Below, one piece after another: positions 37,501 through 60,300 of a DNA stretch of 64,000 nt. The stretch's first letter is position 1; each line of letters opens with the position of its first letter. This stretch comes from Haematococcus lacustris (Eukaryota; Chlorophyta; Chlorophyceae; Chlamydomonadales; Haematococcaceae), in NCBI GenBank assembly GCA_030144725.1, contig JASKMD010000003.1, positions 7,719,558-7,783,557 of the forward strand. Direction: 5' to 3'. The translations under genes were made by a program, and so were the position numbers. A model generated the notes under the pieces. The model was not told where the DNA came from. It did no database searches and saw nothing but the letters and a program-made list of their open reading frames with translations.

Positions 37501-38097
37501 ATGTGTCAATCGTGATGCTGCGTGTGGCGCTGAAGGCTGGCAGCCGGAAGGTGTAGTCTTGTGTTGTCCGACAGGTGGAGCTGCTGGTGGAGCTGCAGGT
37601 GGAGGTGGTGGAGATAGATGCCGCACTTCCTAGCACTCCTACAATTTAGTCCCTGCGTTTGTCCCTGCGTTCTACCGACCTTGTCCGATCGGGCTGGAAA
37701 TTTGATAGATGGCAGTTTGCAGAAAATAAAACATATTTTTCAAAAAAAATATTTTGAAAAAATCAACAGCTGTTGCGCTGTGGCCCGCAACCTATCCCTG
37801 CACTCATCCCTGCACTCTAGCCACAGGGCCACAGCGCAGCCGCCTTTGATTTTTTCAAAATATTTTAATTTGTAGGAGTGAGGGTCAATTGGAGATTGTG
37901 GGGGGTGCTGCATGAGCCTGCGCACAAAAAACAACAGTGCTATGTGTAGTGCAGAAATGGCATCGAGAGGGTTGCTCGACAGACGATACGAGTTATGCGG
38001 CAGTCTTACCCAAGCCTGCCATCTGACCGTGTGCTATCTTAAGTCCTGCCGCCAATAGAATCAATAGAAAGGCAACCATCGGCCTTCGGCGCACCAT
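34503..38097 (-). CDS. secreted Pro-rich matrix protein with three PPC-like domains
   Basis: Ten exons on the minus strand: 38097-38010, 37629-37424, 37218-37099, 36897-36729, 36595-36390, 36184-36066, 35864-35765, 35623-35403, 35214-35095, 34535-34503. Exon 1 encodes a signal peptide (VAFLLILLAAGLKIAHG). The remainder is three repeats of a three-exon module. Module parts are an A exon (SITIDTCVSGITAWDTVLYV), a B exon (SNDGSVCGQGLSRVTF, AYLVVVEG) and a C exon (CGMPAI plus (SPPP)n). The A+B pattern, with DTVLYVY, an NDG turn and YxVVVEG, matches bacterial-type pre-peptidase C-terminal beta domains. The Ser-Pro linkers are typical of volvocalean hydroxyproline-rich wall glycoproteins. Length is ~460 residues. 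The last C exon ends soon after CGVPAITISW. The second B exon has a shifted acceptor that costs one base (see findings). Secretion and wall location are inferred. Confidence 0.7.
36731..36850. repeat. GGTGATGGCGGT minisatellite in coding sequence
   Basis: About ten 12-bp units GGTGATGGCGGT lie within C exon 1 of the PPC-domain gene. On the coding (minus) strand they encode (SPPP)n. Modules 2 and 3 have shorter or no such tract, so linker length has changed by unit gain and loss. Confidence 0.9.
37634..37880. mobile_element. 247-bp MITE with internal hairpin
   Basis: The ends are CACTCCTACAATTT and its near-exact inverse AATTTGTAGGAGTG. Comparison with the homologous intron end of module 2 (CTAGGCTCAGTTGGAG) shows the element is inserted after CTAG, with AG on both sides. 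Inside, arms at ~37746-37786 and ~37826-37866 (AAAATATTTTGAAAAAATC and inverse) form a ~41-bp stem. CACT ends suggest mobilisation by a CACTA-type transposase. Confidence 0.85.
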
Positions 38098-38499
38098 CCT
38101 ATGCGCAGTGGGCAAGTTAATGCGCGGTTCACGCGCTGAATCTACATAACGAGTGTCGACGCATTAACAAGCCAGAACCTGTGGATGACGTTCTCCCAAG
38201 GACGGGTCTTGGCCAGGTCGGGTTGGATGTCACTAAGCGAGAATGTCACTAGCTAGTTCTTCCTTCTAAAAGCACTACCATAGACACGTCCTTGGATATG
38301 TGACGGTGGGGAAGTGTGTGTCGGCGGAGACATATGTGACGGCGGGCATGTCGGCAAGAAGTACAAGAAGACACTTCCGGCAGAAGCGGCGTAGATTAAA
38401 CAATCATGCAATCCTTCCTGTCAGCCCCACCAGAACAAGAAGAAGAAGACTACGCCAATGCTAAAGTGCAGAAAGGGAGGAGCTACCGCGTAAACTTCA

Positions 38500-38610
38500 G
38501 CAGTCCGCCCCTTGGCTGAGGCTCTGAGGCTGCTGTCTGTGTGGCGTCCTGGCTGCTGCATGGGGGCTGTCGGGGGATGCGGGGGGCCATTACCGGGCAC
38601 CACATCCCCG
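38500..38610 (-). mobile_element. third fragment of the Fanzor-like family
   Basis: This is collinear with 5715-5812: both carry GAGGCTCTGAGGCTGCTG or close variants, then GTGGC(G/T)TCCTGGCTGCTGC and ATTACCGGGCACCACATC or close variants. It is a ~110-bp internal piece just downstream of the NOP9 stop, on the same strand as NOP9. The DCNAALN part is missing. Confidence 0.6.
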
Positions 38611-38644
38611 GTGACCTAACTCTACTAAGCATCACAAACAGCTC

Positions 38645-49915
<11,271 letters not shown>

Positions 49916-50237
49916 GATTTACTAGCGGCGAGGTCCGACGGTGTGCGGATGGCTCCCGGTATTTTTTCGCGGCATGTCATTTTTGCCCTTCATGCACTGT
50001 TTGTTGCGGCGAGCTGCACATGCAGCTGTGAGGGAGCGCAGATATCCACGGGCAGGCCTGAAGAGTCTGCTATATCTTTGTTTGTGTAGTTTATGGTGTC
50101 TGCTGTCGGATATCTGTTCCTCACTGCTGTAATTTTACTTCCGATTGGACTCTCTCAACTTGTTTTTCCGGAGGGGGTGGAAGCCATACCACTGAGCGTG
50201 CCACCAATGGGCGCCAACCTGGACCGCGGCCATAACC
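49916..50237. promoter_or_regulatory. 322-bp divergent promoter region NOP9/ISN1
   Basis: The start codons of NOP9 (49915, minus) and ISN1 (50238, plus, longest-frame choice) face away from each other over 322 bp, so both promoters and 5' leaders must fit here or within the first exons. I see no clear TATA box. The proposed ISN1 start may be too far upstream, which would widen this region. Confidence 0.6.
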
Positions 50238-53200
50238 ATGCAATATCATGCACACCAGAAACGTGACAGCAGGGTCAGGTTGTCGAAGATAAAAAACAGC
50301 GGAGCACGGCCCGAAGCCGCCAGCGTCTACGCCATCCGCTGCCTCGTCATGCAATGTTCAGGCTTTCCGCGGCTTAGGACACCCTCACGGAGCCCAATCG
50401 CACACAATGGTCCATCCAGCTCAGCATGGCAGCGGCCTAGCCTCACGAGGTGTGCAGATGCTGCAGATGCGAAAATGCTGGAGGGATCGAGCAGTTCAGG
50501 TGAGGACAGATGTAGACCTGGCAGCTCCGCAACACGCTTATTGGCCACGCCGCGAGTGACCGGCAGCCCGTGGCAGCGTCAAGGGCACCCGGCCCGTGCT
50601 GCTGCAGGTGCCTTGGGGCACGCGGCCGCATCCTCAGGCCAGCGAGCGGGGCAGGGTGCAGCCTCGGCCGTGATGTTGTCGGCCTCACCCCCGCGCCCCG
50701 GTGCTCCAGCCCCGCCACCGGTGGTCGTCCTGCAACCGACCCCGGCGTCAGTGGCGGCTGCTGTTGCCGGGACAGCAGCAGCCTCGGCAGCGGCAGCAGC
50801 AGCAGCAGCAGCCGCCAGCGGAGGGGGTGCAGTGCAGGGCGCTCCGTCCATCACCATTGGCCCACCCGGTCAGTAAGCCATGTCCACCATTGCTGCTACC
50901 GTTGCTGTGTTCAACACCACTTGCCTGCCCTGCCCACCATGCTTGCACCTGCCTGTACTGCAAAGACTAAGCCTTGTAAGCCAAGCAGGCAGAAGACCAT
51001 CAGCTGTGTTATCGACCAACAGCTGCATCGTGGCTGCCAGACCTGTGCGCTGCACGGCCTGCCCCTGCCTCGCCCCCCTGCCATGAGCCTAGCCCCGCCC
51101 CTTAGGGCCCCCCAGACCCGCCTCTGCTGCCTCCCCCTCTCCCACCGCAACACCTCAACACCTCAACACCTCAACACCTCAACACCTCAACACCTCAACA
51201 CCTCAACACCTCGACACCTCAACACCTCGACACCTCAACACCTCAACACCTCAACACCTCAACACCTCAACACCTCAACACCTCAACACCTCAACACCTC
51301 AACACCTCAACACCTCGACACCGCAACACCTCAACACCTCGACACCTCAACACCTCAACACCTCAACACCTCGACACCTCAACACCGCAACACCGCAACA
51401 CCTCAACACCTCAACACCTCAACACCTGCTGCATAGCTGTAGCGCATCTAGCAAGTAGCCATCAGTGTGCTCTCGCAACAGCACAGGCTGTGCTGGTTGA
51501 GTCATGTCCAAGTTTGGCACAGGGACTCATGGCGATCAGGCAGGGTGGGCAGGGTGGGCGGTTGGGACCTGATACACTGCCACTGCCACTGCCAGGGCGC
51601 TTGGAGCTGTGCTGTGCTGGTGTGACAGTGCTGATGGCTCTTTGCGCTACAAGGACGTTCCTGCAGCAGCCTGCATGGCTGCATGGCTGCTCCCAGTACA
51701 TGATAAGCCCCCTTGCCCCCACGCGGGCCATGTGGCCATGTCTGCACACATTCGCAGATTATAAACTGATTGGTGGCTGCTTGGCTGCCAAGCATGCTGA
51801 CTATTCTACTGCAAGGGTGGCAGCTAGGCTGGTTGGCTGCAGGCCCTGCACCGCCTGTGTCGCCCAGCAGCAGCTACTGGGAGCTGCTGAATAACCCGGA
51901 ACAGGAGAGCACCATCTTTGGCAACAGGGCCCGCAGCGCCATGGACTCCAATGTGCTGCGCAGGTTAGGGCAGGGGCAGGGGCAGGGGCAGGGGCAGGGG
52001 CAGGGGCAGGGGCAGGGGCAGGGGCAGGGGCAGGGGCAGGGGCAGGGGCAGGGGCAGGGGCAGGGGCAGGGGCAGGGGCAGGGGCAGGGGCAGGGGCAGG
52101 GGCAGGGGCAGGGGCAGGGGCAGGGGCAGGGGCAGGGGCAGGGGCAGCAGGCTGAGTGCTGAGGCAAGGCGACCCATCTCCCTTACCTTGACTGCTGCTG
52201 CCCAGTGCTGCTTCTTGCACTGCTGCTGCTGCTTGCCCCTGCTGGCTGTCTATCATTGTGACATGGCACCACTTGCCATGCGCAGTGCTGCTGCCTGCTC
52301 TGCTGCTGCTTGCCCCTGCTGCTGCAGGAAGGGCCACCTGAAGGAGCAGGACTACCTGATTGACTACATGCGGAGGATGCATGAGACACACACATGTGAA
52401 GAGGTAAGCCCTGGCCCTGGCCCTGGCCCTGGCCCTGGCCCTGGCCCTGGCCCTGGCCCTGGCCCTGGCCCTGGCCCTGGCCCTGGCCCTGGCCCTGGCC
52501 CTGGCCCTGGCCATTCAAGATGCACTCGGCTTGGCAACCTGCATAACAGCAGCTGCTCTAGCGGGTGTAGCGGGGGTCCTTGCAGGCCTGGGGGTTTGCT
52601 GGAGGTCCTAGTCCTAGGTGACGGCCAGAATGACCCGGGCTCGCAGCTGCTGGATGATGGTGGGTTCACGCCCCATGATGGTGGGTTCACACCCCATGAT
52701 GGTGGGTTCACACCCCATGATGGTGGGTTCACACCCTTGTGTGTGCCAGCCTGGTACAGCTGCCTGGCCTGGCTAACAGACTGGGTAGGGGGTGGTGGTG
52801 GTGATGTGGTGGGGTGCAGGTGATGCTGAAGATGGAGCGCTGGATTGCAGAGCACCGGCAGGACCCCAGGCGCTCCAGGCTGCGGCGGCTAGTGCCTCAG
52901 GTGGGCCCCCTGCCGCCTGCCGCCTGCTGGCCTGTGACTGAACAGCCTGTGGCTCACGCCCCTCAACACTATACTGTACATACTGCAATGCCCCTGCAGA
53001 TCAGGGTGGCGGCACCGCGCGCCCCTGACCCTGCAACTCCATAATGCTAGCCATGACCCCAACCCTGCCTACACCCCAACCCTGACCCTGCAAACCTCAG
53101 CCTAGCCCCCTGGGCTGCTCCACCCGCCCTCATCATCCAGGCCTTAGAGGCTGTGCTGGCCTGTGGCTGACTGGCCTGTGGCTGATGCCCCTCGAGACTC

Positions 53201-56200
53201 TGCATACTGCGTTGCCTGCCCCCTGGCCTCCTGCCCCTGGACCCTGGACCCTGGCCACTTGCAACATGCGCCCGCCCTCCACCCTCCGGCCCACCTGTGC
53301 CACTGCCAGCACTTCCGGGTTAGGGTTAGGGTTAGGGTTGCCCCTCAAGAAGGGTTGTACACACCAGTGTCTGATTGTTCGTTTGGCGAGTGTCGATTGT
53401 TTGGTCGTTTCGTAAAGCAAAAGCAAAGCGAACATTTCGTAGCGCAAAACGACCTTCAAACCATACCAGTTGATAGTGAACGCTATATTTAGCGCTAACA
53501 ATTAACGCACTGGTACACACCCTTCAAGGTTTCCTGCCGCCTGGCTCCCTGCCCCTGGCCTGATGGCCACTGGCGCCATGCGCCCCCCGCCCTTTGCATG
53601 CCACCCGCCGTCCGCCGCCCGCTGTTTCCCTCCCTCCTTCTCGGCCTTGCTCCCAACCTACCATCCAGTCAAAGCCAGCGCTCCTCACACCCCTTTGTCC
53701 TCTTCCTCCCCTTGCTGTCACCTCACTCCTCCTTCCCTGTGCCAACCTCCCCCTCCCCCTCTCCATGCCTGCAAACCTGCTTTGGCTCCCTGCACACATC
53801 TCCCCCTCCTCCCCCTCCTGCTCCTGCTCCCCCCCTCTACGCCCCTCCCCCCTCTGTTGGAGTAAGCGCAGTGCTGCCTCCCCCTCCACCCTGTTGTTGC
53901 CATGGCGTGCTGGGTGCAGCTGGGCAACTTCTTCACTAGCCTGCGCCTGGTGGACGCCTTCCGCGAGTATGACGCCGTGTTCGCCCTCAGCAGGTGACAG
54001 GAGCGAGGGGGAGGGGGTGGGGGGCTGGCAGGGAAGCTTAGAAAGCTAGGGGAGGGGGGGGCTGTCAGGGTCAAGGGCAACGGGGGAACGGAGGGGCAAA
54101 AGGGACTGGAGGAGGCTAGTCTGAGGAGGGGCTGAAGGCTGCCTGGCGTGGTGTAGGAAGTCTAGGGCTGGCGGGCTGTCAAGGCCGCAGGGAGAGCCCA
54201 GGCACAGCTTGAAGGCGGCAAGCTAGAGTCAAGGGTGGCGGGGGAAGGGAGGGAGGCGGGGGTATGGGTGGTGGGGTGCAGGGGCAGGGCAGGGTAGGCG
54301 TGTGGGGGTGGGGCAGGTGGGGCGACCCAGGGCTGCACTGGGGGACGAGGTGAGGACCGGGTGGAAGGGAGGGGGGAGGGAGGGGGGGGCGAGGGAACGG
54401 GGGAGGGAGGGAGGGCGGAGGGAGGGGGGGGTGTAGGGGCTCTGCCCTGCCCTGCACATCTGCCCTGCCGCCCCCTGGGGCTGCCTGGCTGCAGGCGGAA
54501 GTACATCCCGCCAAACTTTGCAGAGCTGCGGCACATCGTGAACATTGCCCAGGTGGTGCAGGCCTGGGCATCCTCCCCCACCCACCCTGTGCTGCCCCTC
54601 CTCCTCACCCCATGATGCTGCATCGCAGTAAGGTGGTTCCTAATTACTCCACCGCGATTTCTATTTACTCCACCGCGGTCTCTAATTACTATTCGCGCCC
54701 CCATCTCCATCGGGCAATTGCTTTACCCCCCCGCACACACACACATACACACTTTGCTTTCTTTCCTCCACTTATGGCCTGCCCCCTCCCCGCCGCCCTG
54801 CTCCTCCCTCCTCCCCCTGCCCCCTCACCCTCACCCTTGCCTGACCTCAATGCCCACTCCTTTCCCTGCCCTGATCCTCCCCTCTCCCCCCCCCCTGCAC
54901 CCCATCCCTTAGTCCCCCCCCCTTTCCCCCCTCCCCCCTCCTCATCCTCGCCCCTCCTCCCGCCTGCCAGGTGCACGCCTCAGCTGACGCCATGAAGCTC
55001 ATCACCTTTGACGCGGACGGCACCCTGTACGCTGACGGCTCACACTTCCAGCAAGACAACGCCATGATTGCACACATCATCAACCTCATGCGCTGCAACG
55101 TGCATGTGAGGGCAGCGGTGGGGCGAGGCCAGCCAGGCAGGACAAAGCCAGGGCAGGGCAGCAGGCTGAGGAACGGAAGAAAAGGGCTGGTAAAGGGGGG
55201 GGGGCGGGGGCGGGGGCGGGGGCGGGGGCGGGGGCGGGGGCGGGGGCGGGGGCGGGGGCGGGGGCGGGGGCGGGGGCGGGGGCGGGGGCGGGGGCGGGGG
55301 CGGGGGCGGGGGCGGGGGCGGGGGCGGGGGCGGGGGCGGGGGCGGGGGCCCCTCCCTCGTTACTCTTATGCCCGTCCTTGTGGTGTGTGGTGTGTGTTCC
55401 CTGTGTGTTGCAGGTGGGCATAGTGACGGCCGCAGGCTACCCGGGTGAGGCTCACAAGTTTGAGAGCCGTCTGGCGGGGCTGCTGGAGACCTTCCGCAAG
55501 CTCAGGCTGCCGGCTGAGATCATCAACAGGTGCCAGGGCAGCCAGGGGGGAGGGCAGGGGGGAGGGCAGGGGGGAGGGGGCGCCAAAGGGGGTATGCAGG
55601 GCCTAGTGCCTGTAGCTACTGGTGCTGACTGCTACCAGCACTGGAGTGGGGGGGAGAGACAGGGGAGGGGAGCAGGCGCAGGGGGGGGGCGGGCGGGCCT
55701 GATGCGCTCCTGCCCCCACCGGCGGGAACCCAGGTGGCCCAGTGTGGCCCTACTGGCGAGGGGGACAGAGATGCAGCAGGGAGGAACACAGGGAGGGCAT
55801 TGCAGCCAGTGGGCCTGATGCGCTGGGGGGCAATGGTGGGCGGTTGGTGGGCGAGGGGGGTATAGGGGCAGCAGGGAGGGCGTTGCAGCAAGCTGGGGAG
55901 GGCTGCCCAGTAACCCGGCTGCAGTCTGCCCGGCATTGGAGCGCTGGGCGTGTTTGAGCAGCTGATAGTGCTGGTGGAGGTGATGAGGTGGCAGGGGGGC
56001 AGGGTAGGGGGGGAGGGGCAGGCAGGGGAGGGGCAGGCAGGGGAGGGGAGGAGGGGGAGACAAGGGTGGGGGGAGGGGGGTCATCATCATATGCCAGGCA
56101 GGAAGGGCACGACAGGAGGGGAGGGTCAGGCGAGGTGGCAGCATCCTTAAGGTGGGTGGTGCGACGCCCTTCCCAGCTGCTTGCCAGAGGGTCCAGTGGG

Positions 56201-58705
56201 CTCAGGGCCATCCCTGCCCTTGGCCCAGGCCCTCTGACTCAAACCTGAACATCACACAAGCAGTCAAACCTGACCATCCCTGGCTTGACTGCTGACCCTG
56301 ACCAGAGGGTTCAGTGGGCGATGACAAGACAGTGTGTGGGGGCGTGGTGGAGGCAGTGTGGTGGAGGCTGTAGGCAGTCACTGCGGCGTGAGTGAGGTGT
56401 GGTGTGATGTGATGGGGTGGGGTGTGATGTGGTGTGTTTGCAGGTTCCACGTGATGGGCGGTGAGTGCAACTACCTGCTGCGGGTCACTGCCGACACCAA
56501 GAGCCTTGAGTTTGTGCCGGAGCCACAATGGCAGACCCCCCCCATGCAGTGCTGGAAGGAGGAGGTGGGCAGCAGGGGCTGCTGCTTAACCTGCTAGTGT
56601 GACGTCTGGTAGTGTGACATCAGCGGACAGGGCTGTTCCACCCCCCCTGCTGCTCCCCCCCTGCTGCTGCTGCTGATCCCCCCTGCTGCTGCTGCTGCTG
56701 CTGCTGCTCCCCCCCTCCATTGGCTTCAGCACAGTGCCAGCGACCCACACACTGCTTCAGCACAACTGGCCCCCTGCTGCTCCCCCCGCTGCTGCTCCCC
56801 CCGCTGCTGCTCCCCCCGCTGCTGCTGCCCCCCTGCTGCCCCCCTGCTGCCCCCCTGCTGCCCCCCTGGTGACCCCCTGGTGACCCCCTGCTGCCCCCCT
56901 GGTGACCCCTGCTGCCCCCCTGGTGACCCCCTGGTGACCCCCTGCTGCCCCCCTGCTGCCCCCCCCAGGACATCCAGGCCATGCTGGACGGTGCCGAGGC
57001 CCTGCTGGTGGAGAGTGCGCAGCGTCTGAACCTGCCCATCAGCCTCATACGCAAGAATCGCTCCGTGGGCATTGTGCCGCAGACAGCCACCATCTACGAG
57101 GTCAGGCAGGGGGGAGGGGGGAGGGAGAGGGGAGGGGGGAGGGGTAGAGGGGGGAGGGTGGAGGGGTAGAGGGGGAAGGGAGAGGGGAGACTCAGGGTTA
57201 GGGGAGACTCAGGGCGGTGTGACGAAGAGTTGTGTTAGGCGAGGAAGGAGGGGAGGTGGGGAGGGGGAGGGGAGGGGTACGGGACGGGAGGGTAGGGCGC
57301 CACAAGCTATGCCAGTGAGCTGTGCGGATGCTGCTGGCAGCTTAGGCTGAGTGGCAACGGTGGTGCTGGTGCTGCATGGTGTCACAAAGAATGCGAGTGA
57401 CTTTAAAATGGCATGCAAGTGACGAAAGGTGACATGAAAATTTGTAAGAAAAGGTGGTGACAAAATAAAGGGCGGTTCTATTGCTGCTGTGCTGGTCAGG
57501 CCAGCGGCTCGGCTGATGTGGGAGGAGGAGGGTGGAAGCTGTGATGCAGCTGAGGGGTGTGGGGGGTTGAGCTGGAGCTGAGGCAATGGCAGCTGTGGGG
57601 ATGAGGGTGCGGGGTCAGGGTGAGCGGCTGTGGCTGAGCGAGCTGCAGCTGCTGCTGGGCTGCTGCTGCTGTGTGCAGGTGCTTGAGGACATCGCCCTTA
57701 CGGTGCAGAACCAGCTGGTGTCTCGCATCCCCTTCTGCGCCTTCAACGGCGGCAATGACGTGTTCGTGGATGCCGGCAACAAGAGCCTGGGGCTGCAGGC
57801 CATGATGGCCTTCACAGGGGCCATGCCTCATGAGGTCAGGAACGGCTGCCCTGCCCCTGCTGCTCTGCTGCTGCTGATGATGCTGATGCTGATGCTGATG
57901 CTGACCCACCCGTGCCCCTAAAGATGCTGAAGATGACCCTGCTTGCCCACCCCTGCCCCTGCCCCTGTGAGGCCAGGAGCTGCTAAGCTGCTGCTGACGC
58001 TGACCCGCTCTGCTGCTGCTATAGGTGCATCTGTTGCTCTTCATCCCCATCTGACATCAAGTTGTGCCACAACGCATACCACTACCACAGCTGACTTACT
58101 GCTGCTATGGACCTGCTGCTTAGCGGCTGACCCTGACCCTGACCCTGACCCTGACCCTGACCCTGACCCTGACCCTGACCCTGACCCTGACCCTGACCCT
58201 GACCCTGACCCTGACCCTGACCCTGACCCTGACCCTGACCCTGACCCTGACCCTGACCCTGGGTTTGGCAGGCACAGTTTGCGCAGCCTAAGGGCGAGGC
58301 CAGTCCTAATAGTTGGAACAGCCTGTAGGTGGCTTTGTTAGGAGGGAAATGCTGCTTTTGCTGCTGCTGGCGCAGCAGCGCTCTGTCTGACAAAAGCTAT
58401 GTACAGATGATGTTGATACTGATCATGATGAGGGTGATTGCTGTCCAGACCATGTATGCCCATCGCAACCATCACCACGGTCACACCATGGTCACACCCA
58501 CCATCGCCTCACACTTTCCACCTGCACCACCGTGACCATGCAGACGCTACATGTTGGAGACCGGTTTACGCTGAGCGGCAACGACACCGCCACCCGGGAC
58601 GTGTGCAGCGTGCTGTGGGTGGCAAACCCAGAGGAGACTGGGTTCTTCATCCGCATGCTGCTCAAAGACATCCGACGCAGCCGGTGGCAACCCTACATTG
58701 AGTGA
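50238..58705 (+). CDS. ISN1: IMP-specific 5'-nucleotidase
   Basis: Twelve exons: 50238-50868, 51843-51963, 52328-52403, 52820-52900, 53920-53993, 54495-54552, 54971-55105, 55414-55529, 56444-56564, 56969-57100, 57679-57834, 58544-58705. Phases agree; 620 residues. ISN1 hydrolyses IMP to inosine and phosphate in purine turnover. Signatures are the HAD nucleophile motif KLITFDADGTLYADGSHF, HVMGGECNYLLRV, FNGGNDVFVDAGNKSLG, LHVGDRFTLSGNDTATRD and VANPEETGFFI. The core matches the ~450-residue yeast enzyme in order. The first ~210 residues are an Ala/Pro/Ser/Gly-rich extension with an Ala run. It could be an organelle-targeting or disordered region, or the real start may be a later ATG (50349 or 50475). 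Introns 1, 2, 3, 7 and 11 carry tandem arrays. The gene is divergent from NOP9. Confidence 0.92.
51146..51427. repeat. CTCAACAC 8-bp array in ISN1 intron 1
   Basis: About 35 units of CTCAACAC, with scattered CTCGACAC and CCGCAACA variants. Unlike the other arrays its period is 8, and it is A/C-rich instead of G/C-only. Confidence 0.95.
51968..52147. repeat. (CAGGGG)~30 array at the ISN1 intron 2 donor
   Basis: The array starts about 5 bp after the donor GT of intron 2, so nearly the whole 5' part of the intron is the repeat. The sense strand is G-rich and quadruplex-prone. Confidence 0.95.
52407..52511. repeat. (CCCTGG)~17 array at the ISN1 intron 3 donor
   Basis: It starts immediately after the GTAAG donor of intron 3. 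The sense strand is C-rich, the opposite strand bias to the intron 2 array. Confidence 0.95.
52656..52732. repeat. 18-bp minisatellite, ~4 copies
   Basis: Four near-identical units of GATGGTGGGTTCACACCC lie in ISN1 intron 3. The first copy carries CACGCCC in place of CACACCC. Confidence 0.9.
53318..53341. repeat. short TTAGGG run in ISN1 intron 4
   Basis: Three to four TTAGGG units in a row, an interstitial telomere-like string too short to suggest a telomere fusion. Confidence 0.8.
55196..55348. repeat. (GGGGCG)~25 array in ISN1 intron 7
   Basis: Pure 6-bp units follow the intron 7 donor by ~90 bp. The sense strand is G-rich. Confidence 0.95.
58129..58261. repeat. (GACCCT)~22 array in ISN1 intron 11
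   Basis: Same unit as the sense-strand repeat of NOP9 intron 2, in a different gene 9 kb away. It is not adjacent to a splice site. Confidence 0.95.
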
Positions 58706-60300
58706 GGGGCTGCCAGTCTGTGGCAACCAATAGCAGCAGCACCACCAGCAGCAAAGGCAACAGCAGCCACAGCAACAACAGCAGCAGCTGCTTCAGGGGC
58801 AATGGAAGCAGAGCAGCAGTGGGGTGGCAACAGTAGGGGTGGCAGGGGTGACAATGCGTGCTCCATTTTCCCTCAGCAGTGGAGTAGGAGAGAGATGACC
58901 TGGTCTGCACCATGAGGTGCAGCGGAAGGCAAGCCAGCTGCTGCCTGCCAGGCTGAAGGCAGGGGATGGGTGCGCAGGTGCTGGCAAGGTGCTGGTTGTT
59001 GGGTGCAGGACCAGCTGCAGGGCATAGGTCCCCCTTGTGCACTGCACCACCATGGCGGGCTGTGGGGCAGCATGGCGGATTGTGGGTCAATCGCATCAAG
59101 AAAACGGCAAACACATAGTTAGGCAAAAAAGTGAGGGTCCAGGGAGGGGGGGGTCCAGGGAGGGGGGGGAGCAAAGAGGTCGGGGGCAGGGAGGTGGGGG
59201 GCGACAGGGAGGCTCAGGGCCAGGGAGGAGGGGGGAGGGAGGGAGGGAGGGAGAGGAAGGGGGGGGTGCCAGGGAGGTGAGGGAGGTGGGGAGGGGCCAG
59301 TTGCTGGTAGTCACGATGCAGGTCTCGCAACAGCCCCTAGCCGTGACAGCCATGGCTAGATGGGGGCTGAGGGCCATTCAACATTGTCTGTGCGGCTTGT
59401 CTGTTCCACCACTGGGGTAGGGGTCAGGGGGCCAGGGGTCTGGCAGGGGGCAGGGGGCCAGTGGTCAGAGGGACAGGGGTCGGGGGCCAGGGGGGGCCCC
59501 CTCCTGTCGTAGCAACCCTGCTGTCATAACACCCTCGCTTGACTTGGGCAGGCGCGTTGTGGTCTTGGTTCTGCATGAGGTTCTGCATGAGGTATTGCAT
59601 GGCCCACAATGAACGCCATGCTAAATAGTGGCAGTTAACATCACGTGGCGCAGGCGTTGCTATGGCGCAGGAAAGTGACATGACAAATTGTCGTGTGCTT
59701 GGAAGATCAGAAGTCAGGCAGAAGTTGGAGTGTGCTGATCAGGCGCTCCCGATACGGAATTGATGGTTTGCATGCGTCGTTCAGTACATGGTGCGTAAGT
59801 GGGCAACCAACGTCGAAGCTGTACTCTACGGCAAGTACAGCCAGGCATGAAGGTCATGAAACGGCGGCAACGCTTTACTGTGCCACGAAGCTGTGCGCTC
59901 CAGTGCTTCACCTGACCCAGCTGACCCATTGCTGCCCTGGGCACACTGGCAGCACCCCTGATTACAACCATTATGGTCAGGGAGCATCAGGTCCTAGAAG
60001 ATCTCACTTGTTTGCCTTGTTGGCCATAACCTGCATGTGTATACGTCACCACAAGGTTTGCAAGTAATCGGTAATTGTCACGGTCTCCGGCATAAGTACT
60101 TCCCTTGTTCCACACGAGGTGATGCAAGCATGTCATAAGACGATGATGGTATTGACTTACATTGTTGTGACCGCCTGCCTGTTACGGCTGCTCGGCCTTG
60201 CGGATTAGCACTTGGGCATGAAAACCAGTCGGCGAACACGAAGTTTTTCACCCCAGCTGTCACGTACTGCCAGATAGCCCCATACCCTCTGCTACACGAG
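58706..60300. other. intergenic, no gene seen
   Basis: The stretch contains G-rich imperfect repeats (59140-59300, 59415-59500) but no exon chain or recognisable protein on either strand. Confidence 0.5.

Noticed and set aside
55930..55990. Extra ISN1 exon candidate between exons 8 and 9
   Set aside because: The block reads plausibly (PGIGALGVFEQL), but exon 8 joins directly to exon 9 in phase to give the conserved NRFHVMGGECNYL.
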